NCBI RefSeq assembly: GCF_000340215.1
Contig: NW_006921533.1
Span: 6,820,500 to 6,884,499 of the forward strand
Direction: 5' to 3'
Length of the DNA: 64,000 nt
DNA from: Pseudocercospora fijiensis CIRAD86
Taxonomy: Eukaryota; Ascomycota; Dothideomycetes; Mycosphaerellales; Mycosphaerellaceae
Part shown: one piece after another, positions 20,730 to 32,177 of the stretch
Layout: every line of letters starts with the position of its first letter
Position numbering within the stretch: the first letter of the stretch is position 1
The notes under the pieces: model-generated
What the model saw: the letters and a program-made list of their open reading frames with translations, nothing else
Database searches by the model: none
Told to the model about the DNA's origin: nothing
Made by a program: the position numbers and the translations under genes

Positions 20730-23700
20730 GATCCCAAGAGTCCCTCGAGTGCCAAAGTCGGCCCCTCCAGTCTCTCGTCCGTGGCCACAGCTGGTCTGTC
20801 TGCGAAGTCGCCCAATACACCTTTGAACGCCGACACAAAACTTGCTGCCGGTACCGAGTCTTCTAAGAGTCTAACGAATAAACCCACTGTCGAGCCTTCG
20901 GTCCTCTTTGCGCCAGATGGCACGCAAGTCATTGTGGAACCCTCATTGGAGGCGAATGACCACGAAAATGCGCCGCTATCCAGCGTGCGTGATAATGCTC
21001 AGAAGCATGAAAATGATAATATCGTCGAAAATGCTTTCACACGAAGCTCTTCGCAAGCCGACAAGGAAAATGCGAACAAAATCTCGCTTGAGGAACCTAG
21101 CCCGTCCACTCCTGTCAAGGCTGCAATCAGTCCTGGCGTGAGCGCTACAACGGAGACCGCAAGCCCTAGAAATGTTCAGAGCTCGAGCTCTCCCCTCAAA
21201 GTGACCGGCCTGGCTGCCATCACCGCTGCTGCTGCGTCAGCAAAGTCTGCTAAAACAGAGCCCGCCGACCCGCGTGAATCTGACCAAGCGCCGAAGACTG
21301 CTGCGCCAGATCCCATCGTTGATTCTGCGGCCACTTTACCTGCGCGACCAGAAATTGCCGGCCGCTATTCTATGGCTCTTGGTAGCGAGGCAAGCCCAGA
21401 GCAATCACTGTCTCTGACTGAATTTCTTGCTTCGGAAGCGCCAACAGAACCCGTGGACGAGAACACGCCCACCAAGAAGGAGTTCAAATTCCCGCCATCA
21501 TCTCTTGAAGCCCAACCGCATCCTGAGCCAAGTCGCCAGGCATCTGCGAACTCAGCAGCGGCCATTCGTCGCAGAGAACGATCGCAGACTCCTAGCTCCG
21601 TGTCTGCACGAAGCTCGTCAAGTAGACCTCTTAGCCAGGTTTTCACGCGACTTCGCGAAAAGAGTAGGAGCATGAGCCGCAGCAGAAAAGACGGGAGCAG
21701 AAGCCGCCCTCCAAGCTTGGTGCTTTCGCGCAGCAACTTGCTGGAAGACGAAGAGCTCGACTCCAGGCCAGCCAAGCGTGTGATCTCCACAGACTCACGC
21801 AGCACCGATGAAGCTGCAGCTGCTGCAGCCCTCGTGGCTACGGGCCCTGCTGACCTCGCCTGGGATGACTTCTCAGATCTGGCAATCGGCTACTCTCAGG
21901 CTGGTATAACATCTCCTATCATGCCCATGAACAGTCCGACGAGTCCGCAAAGAGTCGAGGCTTGGAACTCTCCTGATGCTACTATCCCTCCCAGAACACC
22001 GACCAACCCTGGCGATCAACATCGCAACAGCGAGAGTGGCCTTGTTCGTAGGCTAGGTGTCTTGCCTTCTCCAGCTCCTACCGCCGCGACATTTTCCGAA
22101 AACGGCGAGAGAAGTGCCTCGACGGAGCAATATCAACGAAGGAGTAGCGCAGCTGCCTGGAAGAAAGGGCTGGAAGATCAATTTGGAGGAGCGCTTGCGA
22201 GTGTGCCCAGTCACACACCCTCTGAAGATGATGGCAAGCAAATGGAGGAGAGCGAAGAAACGCCTTCTCCTACGACTCATGCGGCAAAGGTTCCGGACGA
22301 AAGCACTCCAAGACAGGCTGACTTTGGTGACAAGGCCGCGACTCCGAGCGGCGTGCTGCAAAACGATGACGAACTGACCAAGCCCTCCGAGGAAGATGCC
22401 GAGAAGCAAGACGCGAGTCCTTCAAGCACTCCCCCGCCCATATCCAGACCACAACAGCAACGCAAAGTGAGCGACCTTGCAAGTCTACCTAGCCAGATCC
22501 GGCGGGCTTCACAACCATCAAGTCCAGTCAAAGCGCTTCCAACGAGCCCACCGAGTACCGCTGCTCACTCTCGCGCCAACAGCCAGTCTCTTGCTGTTAT
22601 ACTACCCTCTACCCTCGAAGCCACGTCATCGCGAGAGTCTGGTCTTTCAGATGCTGAGTTCGTACAAGCTAGTCCTGTCACAATCAAGGCCGCAGCACCT
22701 GCGCTTGTTCAGCATGCCTCTTACAAGAGAGAAGCAGGCCCAGAAGGCGAAGAGCTGTATGAGAGCACTCCTATTGCACCTCCGCTCACGTCTCCTCGGC
22801 GATCTGCTCACGAGAAAGAGACTGCGACTGAAGAAGAGGAACTTTACGAGAGCACTCCAGTCGTAGCGAGATTTGGTATGCCTTGGCGAGATCAAATTGC
22901 CGAGCAGGAGCGGGAGCTGGAGCGCCTGGGAGAGGAGCAACAGAATCGTGAGCCAACGGTGCTACCAGCTACAGATGCCTCGAAGAGCGCAAGCAAACTG
23001 GCGGAAGCGACGCCGAATCCGTATCAGCTCTCTGCTAGCAATGCTGCTGATACCATCCCGGCAACTGCTGGTGCCGATGTAGACCGGTGGGAAGATGCAA
23101 GAAGTGAGGTATCCGCCGAGGAAGGTGCTCATGAGAGCAGCCATCACACCAGTACGGGGCCGACGGCAAGCAGACACTCTTCTGTGTCTAGTCTGGGAGG
23201 TGGCGATCGTGCTACGAGAGCCGACGCCCAGCCTGAAGAGCCAATGTCGAGTCAGGCTGTTCCGGCTGGTCCAACAAGCGTGCCTGTTGCCTCGCCGCTG
23301 CAGAAGCTAACCGCTGGACAAGTGCCGGGTCCTGGACCTCAGCCTCGAGGCCCTGCATCAGGCGACTTCTCCGATCGTTTCGCGAATCGGCAATACATGC
23401 AGCGCCCAGGCATGACGGAGCGGCCGCTGTCTTACATGCCGAGTAAACGCGACTCTGCCGGCTTTGTGCAAGAAAGCATTTCGACTGCACAGGGAGCTTC
23501 TCCTCGTGTCGCCGACACGCCTCCAATTGACATCAGTGCAATGGCTGGCCCGCCGGCTGGCGCATTGCCTTACTTGCAACATCCTGCGATGAGATTGAGC
23601 GGCCACGTCGAGCCAACTCAGTATGAGAAGATGAGGACCTCCATCGGCAGTGGAGTTCTTGTCAGCCCTGGCCATTCTCCGCACAACAGTGGTGATTTGA

Positions 23701-25841
23701 GTGGAAGAGGGAGTCGCCAATCCGGCTTCTTTCGTCGTGACGCCGCCACTTACCCAACACCACGTAATATCACCGATCAGCATGGATTGGAGGACCTCGC
23801 GTATGGGCCTCCTGCCCCCGAGGAGCACTCACAGGCGCAGGATTCTTCGAAGCAAGGCAGGATCAGAAGTGGCTTGTGGGCGACATTGTCATCCCGCCGC
23901 AGCAGTGGCGCCAAAATTGAGTCTGATCATCAATCCAGAGAAAGCTCACTTGCTCCGCTCGCCGGGGACCTTACTGGCCCTAGCACTGGCGCTGCTCCTC
24001 CTCCTAATGTCCCGCCTCCCGTTCCGATGTCGACGATGGAGCACGTGGACTCTTCTGCGAAAGGACGCAAAACTTTGACGAAGCCCCAACGAGCCTCGTC
24101 GAATGCTATTGAGCTCGAACCGAAGAAGAAGCGCTTCTCTGGATTGAAGAGTTTGCTGGGCCGGAGTAGTACTGCAGCTGGCCACGAGAAGGCTGACAAG
24201 GAGTCAATCAAGAAACTGAAGAAAGGCGCCCCCGTAGCGGATGCAAGGTCATCAGCAACGCCTCCACAGAGCCGACCAGCGCCTCAAAGTCGGCCAGGCG
24301 ATAGCGCTACCGTACAAGGCGCAATCAATGCGTACGACGACTATGAAAGAGCTAGGCGCAGAGAAGGTCGAGCGTTTGACAGACAACGGCAGGCTATGCG
24401 GCAAGCAGAGCCAGCGCCTCTGCCGCACGCTCGACCGTCAATGGGCGAGGGAGGCTCATTCGTGCCTTCTGAAAATGCGCCACCTGCTGAAGGCTGGTAC
24501 GCGCCACGTCGCGATGGAGAGCGGCACTCTTCTCTTCCTTCTCAAGCCTTTCTTCCAGCTCAAGAGACCGATCAGCCAAGCATGAGCAGCCAAGCAATGC
24601 CCCAGTTCAGGCGACTTCACAGTCTCGGTGCTGAACCTGGACGAGCTCGACCGATTGCTCAAGTCCCCGAGGCTTTCCGACCCGTTGATATAAGTTTTGG
24701 GCGCCCTGTGAAGCCCATCGGGCCTCCATTGCCTGGGCAGTTCCACGTACTTCAGCAACAACAACCCTACCTGCCAGGCGGGCCACCAGGCTACTCTGAT
24801 CAGGGGCCGATGTCGCCAGCAAATCCCATGCGGCAAAGAGAAGGCAGCTATGGCTCAGAGTCCACCAATCCGATATCTGGCAGATCGGAATACTGGCCCA
24901 GCCAACGGCCATTCGAGTCAAGGTCGGGAGCTTCCATCTCCCCTATCAACACCAGCTCTGATTCCGGAGGATATGGAGTGTCTCATAGAGATCGAATGGG
25001 CTCGTTAAGTCAAGAAGTAGCACGCAGTCCGGCAAAGGAGTACAGCGATCAGCAGACTCCCTTCGCGATTGCTCTGCCTCCAGGTCACTCAAGGCAATCA
25101 AGTTGGAATATACCACCTGATTATCGACCTGAAGGACCAGTGCGAGCTGCTACGGATGAATTTTACGACGCGCAGCAATATCAGCACGCTGCATCCCCGC
25201 CTCCGCCACGGTTTGCAATGGCTTCACCGCCTCCTGGACCTCACCAGCAGCAACAGCAATATTATGCTCTACAGCAACAAGGCATCGCACCTCCTCCACA
25301 ACCTGAGATACCAATGGGCTTTCCAGAACATTTCGCGCGCGGCCAACCTCCTCCACGACCTCCACCAACTGTGCCGCTCATACCAGACGAAGAGGACACC
25401 AGAGGAGCATACCCAAGCCCTCCATACTCTCCCGAGCATCATCCACAACAGATGTACATCCATTCCACATATCAAGGAGGTTCAGCTTACCAGGGCCCAC
25501 GCATCAATCCTTCTGGACAACAGATGATCCAACAAGGCTGGTATCCTCGTCAACAAGCTCCTAACCCACCTTCTCGAGGTCGGTACTACGCCCAACAGCA
25601 ACAGCAACAACTACAATTCCAGTATCAAGAGGCTTTCAGCGATCGTCAACCGATGCAGAGGAGTTTTACCACTGGTCATAACCAGAACGCATATCATGCT
25701 CCGCATGTACCTCAACACCGGAGAAGGCCCAGCAGTGGATATAGTGGCAGGCGTGATGATCCTACTGTCGGGGAAGAGGAGTTTATTATGAGGGGTGCGA
25801 GTTATCCGGGTCAGGAGTGGCAGCCGCAGTGGCGGGAGTAG
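20730..25841 (+). CDS. giant disordered fungal protein, probable second exon
   Basis: A frame of 1,703 codons, open from a splice-acceptor-like CGTTATAG (20,722-20,729, with CTTAC 19 nt upstream as a branch point) to a TAG at 25,841. It has no proximal start: the first in-frame ATG is at 21,372, yet coding-like sequence begins directly after the acceptor (DPKSPSSAKVGPSS). It should therefore be spliced to something upstream, most simply the phase-0 donor at 20,328, making an intron of 402 nt (long for this genome). The product is Ser/Pro/Gln-rich, with KKKRFSGLKSLLGRSSTA (about residue 1,130 of this part) as the most conserved-looking motif and a Gln/Pro/Tyr-rich C-terminus. I know no function. 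A separate gene with a short unseen first exon is the alternative. Confidence 0.78.
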   Translation, partial: DPKSPSSAKVGPSSLSSVATAGLSAKSPNTPLNADTKLAAGTESSKSLTNKPTVEPSVLFAPDGTQVIVEPSLEANDHENAPLSSVRDNAQKHENDNIVENAFTRSSSQADKENANKISLEEPSPSTPVKAAISPGVSATTETASPRNVQSSSSPLKVTGLAAITAAAASAKSAKTEPADPRESDQAPKTAAPDPIVDSAATLPARPEIAGRYSMALGSEASPEQSLSLTEFLASEAPTEPVDENTPTKKEFKFPPSSLEAQPHPEPSRQASANSAAAIRRRERSQTPSSVSARSSSSRPLSQVFTRLREKSRSMSRSRKDGSRSRPPSLVLSRSNLLEDEELDSRPAKRVISTDSRSTDEAAAAAALVATGPADLAWDDFSDLAIGYSQAGITSPIMPMNSPTSPQRVEAWNSPDATIPPRTPTNPGDQHRNSESGLVRRLGVLPSPAPTAATFSENGERSASTEQYQRRSSAAAWKKGLEDQFGGALASVPSHTPSEDDGKQMEESEETPSPTTHAAKVPDESTPRQADFGDKAATPSGVLQNDDELTKPSEEDAEKQDASPSSTPPPISRPQQQRKVSDLASLPSQIRRASQPSSPVKALPTSPPSTAAHSRANSQSLAVILPSTLEATSSRESGLSDAEFVQASPVTIKAAAPALVQHASYKREAGPEGEELYESTPIAPPLTSPRRSAHEKETATEEEELYESTPVVARFGMPWRDQIAEQERELERLGEEQQNREPTVLPATDASKSASKLAEATPNPYQLSASNAADTIPATAGADVDRWEDARSEVSAEEGAHESSHHTSTGPTASRHSSVSSLGGGDRATRADAQPEEPMSSQAVPAGPTSVPVASPLQKLTAGQVPGPGPQPRGPASGDFSDRFANRQYMQRPGMTERPLSYMPSKRDSAGFVQESISTAQGASPRVADTPPIDISAMAGPPAGALPYLQHPAMRLSGHVEPTQYEKMRTSIGSGVLVSPGHSPHNSGDLSGRGSRQSGFFRRDAATYPTPRNITDQHGLEDLAYGPPAPEEHSQAQDSSKQGRIRSGLWATLSSRRSSGAKIESDHQSRESSLAPLAGDLTGPSTGAAPPPNVPPPVPMSTMEHVDSSAKGRKTLTKPQRASSNAIELEPKKKRFSGLKSLLGRSSTAAGHEKADKESIKKLKKGAPVADARSSATPPQSRPAPQSRPGDSATVQGAINAYDDYERARRREGRAFDRQRQAMRQAEPAPLPHARPSMGEGGSFVPSENAPPAEGWYAPRRDGERHSSLPSQAFLPAQETDQPSMSSQAMPQFRRLHSLGAEPGRARPIAQVPEAFRPVDISFGRPVKPIGPPLPGQFHVLQQQQPYLPGGPPGYSDQGPMSPANPMRQREGSYGSESTNPISGRSEYWPSQRPFESRSGASISPINTSSDSGGYGVSHRDRMGSLSQEVARSPAKEYSDQQTPFAIALPPGHSRQSSWNIPPDYRPEGPVRAATDEFYDAQQYQHAASPPPPRFAMASPPPGPHQQQQQYYALQQQGIAPPPQPEIPMGFPEHFARGQPPPRPPPTVPLIPDEEDTRGAYPSPPYSPEHHPQQMYIHSTYQGGSAYQGPRINPSGQQMIQQGWYPRQQAPNPPSRGRYYAQQQQQQLQFQYQEAFSDRQPMQRSFTTGHNQNAYHAPHVPQHRRRPSSGYSGRRDDPTVGEEEFIMRGASYPGQEWQPQWRE

Positions 25842-26680
25842 GACACGCCAGACATTGCTCAGCGGGGAGTGATCGTGAAGTCACCCAAGGTACATGAATG
25901 AACAGTTACAGCTTTCGAAGAGAGAGAGAGAGACATCCACAGAATGATAAGGATGATGGGGACGATGTGATGATGATGAAGATGATGTATAATTAGTTAC
26001 AGTTGCAATGTCAGATAGTGCCAAGCCTTCGGCAATTATATCGGTTCACTTCACCAACTCTTTGGGAAGAACTCCACGTGAGCAGTATTCCAAAGGAGCA
26101 GTCTTGAAGTCATCGAAGCCTTTCGAGATATACCCTAGCGTGCAGGAAGAGAGGACTGTATGACAGCACGAGTGACAGACGGCTCGGTCAAATGTGGTAT
26201 GCAGGCTAGTCATGGCGTGCTAATAGTAACACTTGATCTACTTGGCTTTGCGCTCGGAGATGTAAGTAAGCACTTGAAGGCGTTTGTGATGCAGATTGCG
26301 ATTGTCCTGTCTTGAGGGCGTAGTAGCTGTTGGGCCAGAAATGTGGTGAATCGGTGTAGTTGGACATGCTACATAACATATGTAGAGCCTTGTTACCTAC
26401 CTTCGCTGAGTACTTTGAAACTCTTGACCTGTGTCGTCCATCATTCGATACAAATCAGAGGAATAGCATAGCATAGTCGTGGATATAGTGCAACACAAAA
26501 GCAAAAAAAGTGCAAAGATGGATGCGCCAGGATTTATATTGATACACCCCCTCCCCCAGCGATAAATCACACCATACCACCAAATAGCAATCCAATCTCT
26601 ACCCATCATACTCATAATTCATCATTCATCATCATCATCATCAAAACCATCTCAACATACTCCCTCTCATCAAATCAATC
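25842..26680. other. intergenic, convergent 3' regions
   Basis: No gene is seen. There is a short GA run near 25,920, GATGAT microsatellite-like sequence near 25,950-25,990 and ATC repeats near 26,610-26,645. Confidence 0.5.
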
Positions 26681-27220
26681 TCACAAAGAATCCCTCGACC
26701 AACCCCGTCGACGCGTATTTCTCCCCAATCGAATCGCCCCTCCAGATTTCGACGCCACAGTATGACAAACCAGAGCGATACAGATCAAAGCCGCGACCGC
26801 CACGGCTCCATAAATTGCAATGCCGTCGAAGAAGCCTTGAAGATACATGGAGTGTTGATCGAAATTGAGAATTTCTACGCCGTGACTGTAGCTTTGGATG
26901 AGGAAATCGAAGGGTGATTGGTGGGATTGGGACTGGGACTGGGACTGGGACTGGGACTGGGTGGATGATGTGTCGTGTGAGTGGGAGTGTTCGATGGGTT
27001 TGGGTTCTGGGAGGGTTTGGATGTTGTCGAATTCGTCGATCCAGACTTGTTGTGGCTCTGCTGCTGGGATTGTATTTCTTGTTACGAGGGAATGGCTTTG
27101 ATGTAGGTTTCGGATTTTCCTGATATCGTTTTTTGATTCTGGTGTTGTTGTTGGAGGAGCAGCTTTCACGATGGAGCTGAGGATTGATAGCGTGCAGACG
27201 AGATATGTGAAGCCGAACAT
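26681..27220 (-). CDS. signal-anchored single-pass membrane protein, hypothetical
   Basis: A single exon of 179 aa. A signal peptide (MFGFTYLVCTLSILSSIVKA, residues 1-20) is followed by a hydrophilic domain, a (Ser-Gln)n run at about 86-100 encoded by a hexanucleotide repeat, and one transmembrane helix at about 134-156 (IAIYGAVAVAALICIALVC). A short basic cytoplasmic tail (RLGRNTRRRGW) ends it. The arrangement predicts a type I membrane protein of the plasma membrane or secretory pathway. I recognise no family. The SQ run will probably vary in length between strains because its DNA is a perfect repeat. Confidence 0.65.
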   Translation of the reverse strand: MFGFTYLVCTLSILSSIVKAAPPTTTPESKNDIRKIRNLHQSHSLVTRNTIPAAEPQQVWIDEFDNIQTLPEPKPIEHSHSHDTSSTQSQSQSQSQSQSHQSPFDFLIQSYSHGVEILNFDQHSMYLQGFFDGIAIYGAVAVAALICIALVCHTVASKSGGAIRLGRNTRRRGWSRDSL

Positions 27221-28557
27221 CTTGGAAGTCTGTCTAGGGATTGTTGTTCAGTGAGTGACAGTGAAATGCGTATCCAAGAGAAGCTGGTGGTGTGGTCCAA
27301 GGAGAGTGTGTGATGGACGGAGAGAGGTGAGCTCATCATAGGAGGAGGAGGAGGAGAATATGCGTCTCCGGCGTATATGCCGCAGATCAGTCATGTAGCG
27401 TCGCATGGCGCTAGAGCCAAGCCAAGCCTGTCAGAAGCGGGCAGTTGTCCGTGTGAAAACACAACATTGTCCAGGCTGCCAACCTTCTCCGGGTAGACCG
27501 AATGGCGAGCGATCAGCTTTTATTTTCAGTCTATTTAGCGTGCGCCCGCAAACAAAACAAGCTTTAGCTTGACCGCAGTAGGCATCGGTCCTCGATTCTC
27601 GACCCTGTCGTCGTATGGTAGTGGCTGACGTTAACCATATAGCAGGAACTCTAAATCAGCTGTGCTTCTTTCGTTTGGATCTGCTGCGGAAGGATTAAGA
27701 AGCATCTGAACGACAAGCACAGCGCAGCACGCTTGTCTTTGGTTCTTGTTACAAAAGCGGCACAGGGATATCTTGTCGCGAAGACTTTTGATACGAGGTG
27801 AGGCGCAGTGTGAAACAGGGGTCGGTCTGTAGAATAGCTGCAGAGATCTGGGGGCTTGGCTTTATATAGCCTCTCCGGGGCCTTCTTCTGGCGGTCCAGT
27901 CTTTCGCCTTCTCTAACCTCATCACGACGATGATAACTTGAGAGACTTACCCGCCTCGCACTCGTTGATTGCTCACTGGTGAGCGATACAACATCGTATT
28001 CTGGAAGGCGCCGTTTTGAGTCGCCAGACACTCGATACGGCGTATCCAAGCATGATCCTCAGATGAGCGAAAAAGCTCCTCTCGAGCGGCGCGGATGCTG
28101 GGTCATATTTAGGCGTAGACTTTACTTGCACCAGAGAAGATACGCCACATTTTATGGGCTTGCATCATTTCGCTCCTCAACATCACCCTGGCTGATGATA
28201 CAAATGGCATCGACCCAGTAGTAACGTAGTTCGTTGTCGTGATGTACAAGAATGTCACTCAGAGCTTGCAAAAGATTCTTTGTAACGGAGAAGTTGCATT
28301 CGTTCATGGTAATGTTTCGCCAGTCGGATTGATCGCCTCAGCAGTACGATATGGCACAATCGTCATCTTGAGACGTCATTGAATGGTCTTTAGTAAAGGC
28401 CGTCTCCACGAGGCTCTGAATAATTCGTGTGAAGGACTCGGTCACGTTCTCACGTTCAAGTTTCTGTAACATCGGGTTGAGAGGTGGCGCAACGATGCAA
28501 GTGCACAGCAGGCCGCCAGCTGAGCGAAGCTGTCGGATTCGTCAACTTCTTGCAATG
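27221..28557. other. gene-poor stretch, nothing supported
   Basis: About 1.3 kb without a convincing gene on either strand. The frames around 27.65-28.22 kb overlap on opposite strands and neither looks like a known protein. A GGA run lies near 27,340-27,356. Confidence 0.45.
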
Positions 28558-29652
28558 CTATACTGTCATTCGCATCGTCAACTTATCCTTCTCCACGATC
28601 TCATCTTTCATGCTCTCAAGTTCCTGTGTATCCCAATTCACAGAGATGTACCTCCCACTCAGCCAAGGTCGCTTTTCAGAAGTAAGCCAGGTAAGGAAGC
28701 CACCACAAAGCGCAACGTCGTCTGTAAGGACTATAGATGTGTCAGTCTCTCCAAGTTCTAGCCCGAGGCATTCGGGCTCACCATCTGTCCACAGCTGCCC
28801 CAATTGAGTCTCATGATGCCTCTCGGTCTGTGGAGTGTGAACTGCACCAGGATGTACTGCGAAAGCCTGTACACCCGTGGTCTCGTAATGGTCCTGGTGG
28901 ATGTGTTCGGCCAGACGGTTCATGCAAATCTTGCTGAGGTTGTATGCAATAGGGCACATTTCGGATTTGTTCATGTGCGATGCGATGCTGGTGATGACGA
29001 TGAACCTACAGAAGTCTAGTACTCAGCGTCATGTGGTCGATCATTGAGCTGCTGAAGTCTCACGCTTGAGGACCGTCTTTGGTGGCTTCAAGTTGCGGCA
29101 CGAAATTATGTGCAACCCTCCAAGAGCCCATCAGATTGGTCTCGATCACGCGCGGGAAGTCTTCATCTTCGACGACACCGACCGGCATATATTCCTTCCC
29201 ATCCGACTTGGTGATGTATTTTGATATGACGCCCGCATTTGCAACCTTTACCGCGTAAGTATGGACTTCTTCGGAGGATAGGGAGAACAGCTTACCACTA
29301 CATCCAGCCTGCCATATCTTTGTTTCGTAGCTTCAGCCAATGCTTTGACGTCTGCATCCTTCATTGTATCGCATGTCTGGCTGAGCACTTCTGCATTTGG
29401 ATTGATCTGCTTGATTTCGGCTTCAAGCTTGTGCAGGTCAGACTTGGTCCTGGATGCGATTACAATGCCTCTAGCTCCAGCGATGGCATAACTCAATGCG
29501 ATGTGGTAACCCAATCCTTTGCCAGCCCCAGTCACTACAACCACAAAGTCGGGATGTAATTTGATGTTACTTGGATCTGTAGGACCTTCCGGTTTGTTGT
29601 GGATGGTCTTGGTGAAGTGCATGCCCCAGTAGTCTGGGAATTGATTAGCCAT
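28558..29652 (-). CDS. short-chain dehydrogenase/reductase (classical SDR)
   Basis: I model complement(join(28558..28721, 28782..29005, 29064..29245, 29296..29652)), 308 aa, start MANQFPDYWG. The introns are 29,246-29,295 (GTAAGC, CTTAC branch), 29,006-29,063 (GTGAGA) and 28,722-28,781 (GTGAGC, CTGAC, TTACAG). Each splice rebuilds an SDR motif. The protein shows the NAD(P)-binding TGAGKGLG (41-48), NAG (122-124), a serine in ITSIAS (186/189) and the catalytic YNLSK (Tyr201, Lys205), with a typical C-terminus (WLTSEKRPWLSGRYISVNWD). It should be a cytosolic NAD(P)-dependent oxidoreductase of unknown substrate. The third intron is 60 nt with no stop, so retention would add 20 residues without breaking the frame. 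Its promoter is shared with the divergent Mba1-like gene. Confidence 0.88.
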
Positions 29653-30585
29653 GGCTGGTTGACAAAGACTTGCTATAGAATGAGCGAGTTGAAGGAGGTC
29701 AGTAGAACAACAAGGCAGCTGATCGTGGGGAAAGATAAGTGTATAGCAATCTGCGACAGTGTTGTTCCGATTCAGGCAAATCGAGGTGTTATAAAGCGGA
29801 GTAGGATCCCGAGGCTGTTGGCAGAGCTCTTGGGAGCCGTATGACAAGGCTCTGTTCCTCCTTCTTCCTTCACTGTTACAAAGTGGTATTGCAGATGACT
29901 ACTGCAAGCCTGGCTGTGATGGTGAAGCTGCACTTGGCGAAGTCGAGTTGGGAAGACCGTTCGCCTACTGATATTGTGTGCGCAGCTATATGTAACCACC
30001 ATGGGTCCTCTAAGGACCTTGTAGGGCTGATGTCAGACCGCGTGGTGGTCCTGCAACGACTTATCCTGCAAGTGGATGATGATGCTCTATTCAGTCGTCT
30101 TTCTGTGGCCTCCTCGGGATCAGGCCTCCGTCCAAGCAAAATGCCAAGCCATATATATGCTTCCTCTCTTAAAGCAGCTAAGGGCGCCATTGATGCCTGG
30201 CCTGATCTGGCGTGAGCGACAGCGTGTCTATCCACATGAGCGACAGTGTGCTCATTGGGCTCCAGGTGACATTAGTAAACAAAGAAGCAGAGAGTGCGTA
30301 TGGCCATCATTATTGAACGTGAAATTCCGCTTGAGCGGAGGTCGAAGATCAGCAGCGAATGTCGAACAGTCTACTCGACGAATTCGATCGCAGAGGCCAG
30401 GAGTGTATTCGTAATGCTCGTGTGTAGCTTTCTAGCGATGTCTCTGTTGTGTACAGTAACGGAGGAGAACGCGATCGTACTCGGTCAAGGAGAAGGTTCG
30501 GCTTCCAGCGCGAGACTCCCGAGAAGCTTCACCTCAAAGGTTCCTACGACCGCAACCACGCTTCTGCTCGCGCGCATCCCATCCA
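29653..30585. promoter_or_regulatory. divergent promoter region, SDR and Mba1-like genes
   Basis: A 930-bp spacer lies between divergent start codons. Short frames on both strands show no family signal, and I identify no defined site. Confidence 0.4.
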
Positions 30586-31647
30586 ATGTCGAAACGCATC
30601 TGCATATCCCTACTATCAACTCCCATACGATCCAGCGCATCGTCCTGTACACGACAATGCCGCTCCGCCACCACCACCGCCCGCCGTAGCACCAGCACCA
30701 TCCTCCGAGTCAACACCTCGCCATCGTCATCATCATCGAAACGCCCCTTCAGCACATCACCAAAATGCCTCGTGAGCAACCCCAACCGCATGGCCGGCAA
30801 AGGGCGGCTAAGGGCCCAAAAATCCATGTCCCTCCAACAAAAACAACAAATGGCAAAATTGCAAGAATCAGGCGAAATGCTCAATTACATGGGTTTAATC
30901 GAAGGAACATTCGTCCCACCCACAGGCCACAAACTCCCTTCCCTCTTCACACAAACCCGGGACCGGCTACAAATCGAAAAATCCCGCTTCATGAATTTCG
31001 TGAAATATTGTCAATCACACTTCATGGCATTCTGGTTCGTGAAGCCTCGATTACAACTACAGAGGAGCAAGACTCCGAAGATAGCGCAAGAGATATATGA
31101 GGCGATGTACAAAGCTCTCGCAGCAGGGGATTTGAATAACGATGCTGGCCTAGAACATACATTAGCGCCTGGATTTGCCAAAAGTTTGCAGTCGAGGATA
31201 CATCAGAGAGCACATGGAGAGCTCCTCGAATGGAAGCTTCACAAGTATCTCGAACGGCCGAGATGTGTGGCATATGTGTTTGCGTTGCCGGATGTCAAGG
31301 GGTCGAATGAGAAGAGGACGGGGATTATGCAGGCTGTTGTGAGGATTAGCAGTCAGCAGTCTTTGATGCGTTTGAAGAGGATGAGGGTTTTGGATCCCGC
31401 GACCCAGCAATACGTGGTTGCGGATGTGCCGGTGGATAGGAATGGGCAGGCGATTCCGGAAGAAAAGATTCAGGAGGAAGAGATGAAGAATCGGAAGGAT
31501 GTGACGGAGTACCTTGTGCTGCAGAGGTTATTGCGGCAGGGTGAGGTTGGTGAGTGGCAGGCTTGGGGCACGACGACTGAGACTGGGCTGCAAGAGATCA
31601 GGAAGCAGAAAGAAGTCAAGCAGAAGAGATTGCTTGGTGCTGCGTAG
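30586..31647 (+). CDS. mitochondrial Mba1/mL45-like protein (Tim44-like domain)
   Basis: A single exon of 353 aa. The first about 60 residues are rich in Ser, Thr and Arg without acidic residues (MSKRICISLLSTPIRSSASS), a strong matrix-targeting presequence. The body carries the Tim44-like/mL45 fold region (about 150-335), with HTLAPGFAKSLQSRI and the C-terminal EYLVLQRLLRQGEVGEWQAW that I recognise from fungal Mba1/MRPL45 homologues. Mba1 is the inner-membrane ribosome receptor that aligns the mitoribosome tunnel with the Oxa1 insertase; mL45 is the metazoan relative built into the ribosome. The start at 30586 is favoured because it supplies the presequence. The alternative is a mitoribosomal subunit annotation for the same protein. 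Confidence 0.75.
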   Translation: MSKRICISLLSTPIRSSASSCTRQCRSATTTARRSTSTILRVNTSPSSSSSKRPFSTSPKCLVSNPNRMAGKGRLRAQKSMSLQQKQQMAKLQESGEMLNYMGLIEGTFVPPTGHKLPSLFTQTRDRLQIEKSRFMNFVKYCQSHFMAFWFVKPRLQLQRSKTPKIAQEIYEAMYKALAAGDLNNDAGLEHTLAPGFAKSLQSRIHQRAHGELLEWKLHKYLERPRCVAYVFALPDVKGSNEKRTGIMQAVVRISSQQSLMRLKRMRVLDPATQQYVVADVPVDRNGQAIPEEKIQEEEMKNRKDVTEYLVLQRLLRQGEVGEWQAWGTTTETGLQEIRKQKEVKQKRLLGAA

Positions 31648-32177
31648 GAGATGAGTTAGCGAATGTACAGATGCGCGGACGTAGCATATATTATAAACGC
31701 ATTAAACTTCATGTACGGTTTGGAGACGTTTCAAGAAGACTTCAGTGGTATCACTTAGGTGCAAGGTTGGCATGCATTCCATTCTGGTCTGTTAAGACTA
31801 TTGAGCCATAAAAAGCCAACCAAGCCGTCGCTCCTTCCGCATTCGCTACTCGTCCTAATAACCGGTCCATCACTGTCCAGGTGTTCGTGACAAGACACGC
31901 ATGCGTCTCCGTAGAAGCCGAAAAAGGTCGTGATAAAGAAAGGTAGAGTACGCGTTCCCAAAGCCCATCGATCAGAGGGTATCCACCATGCATGTCGTCG
32001 TAGCCTTTCTGATAGGCTGTGCCGTAGTCGTGAAGTCGTGTCGCGCACGCCGGTCCTGCCGGAGTCCACAGCTTCTATGGAGCTGGCCGGTCCTTCGCGC
32101 GGATGTTCTGGCTTGCAATGCCGACTCCGCCGGTGTCGCGACGACCGCTGGCGATCATGCTCTATGTTTTGACGGGA
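31648..32177. other. intergenic between convergent genes
   Basis: This lies between the 3' ends of the Mba1-like and eIF1 genes. No supported gene is present. The longest frame (minus strand, 31.75-32.07 kb) has no family resemblance. Confidence 0.45.

Noticed and set aside
27651..28221. Overlapping frames on both strands as genes
   Set aside because: Neither shows introns, motifs or a family pattern, and they exclude each other.
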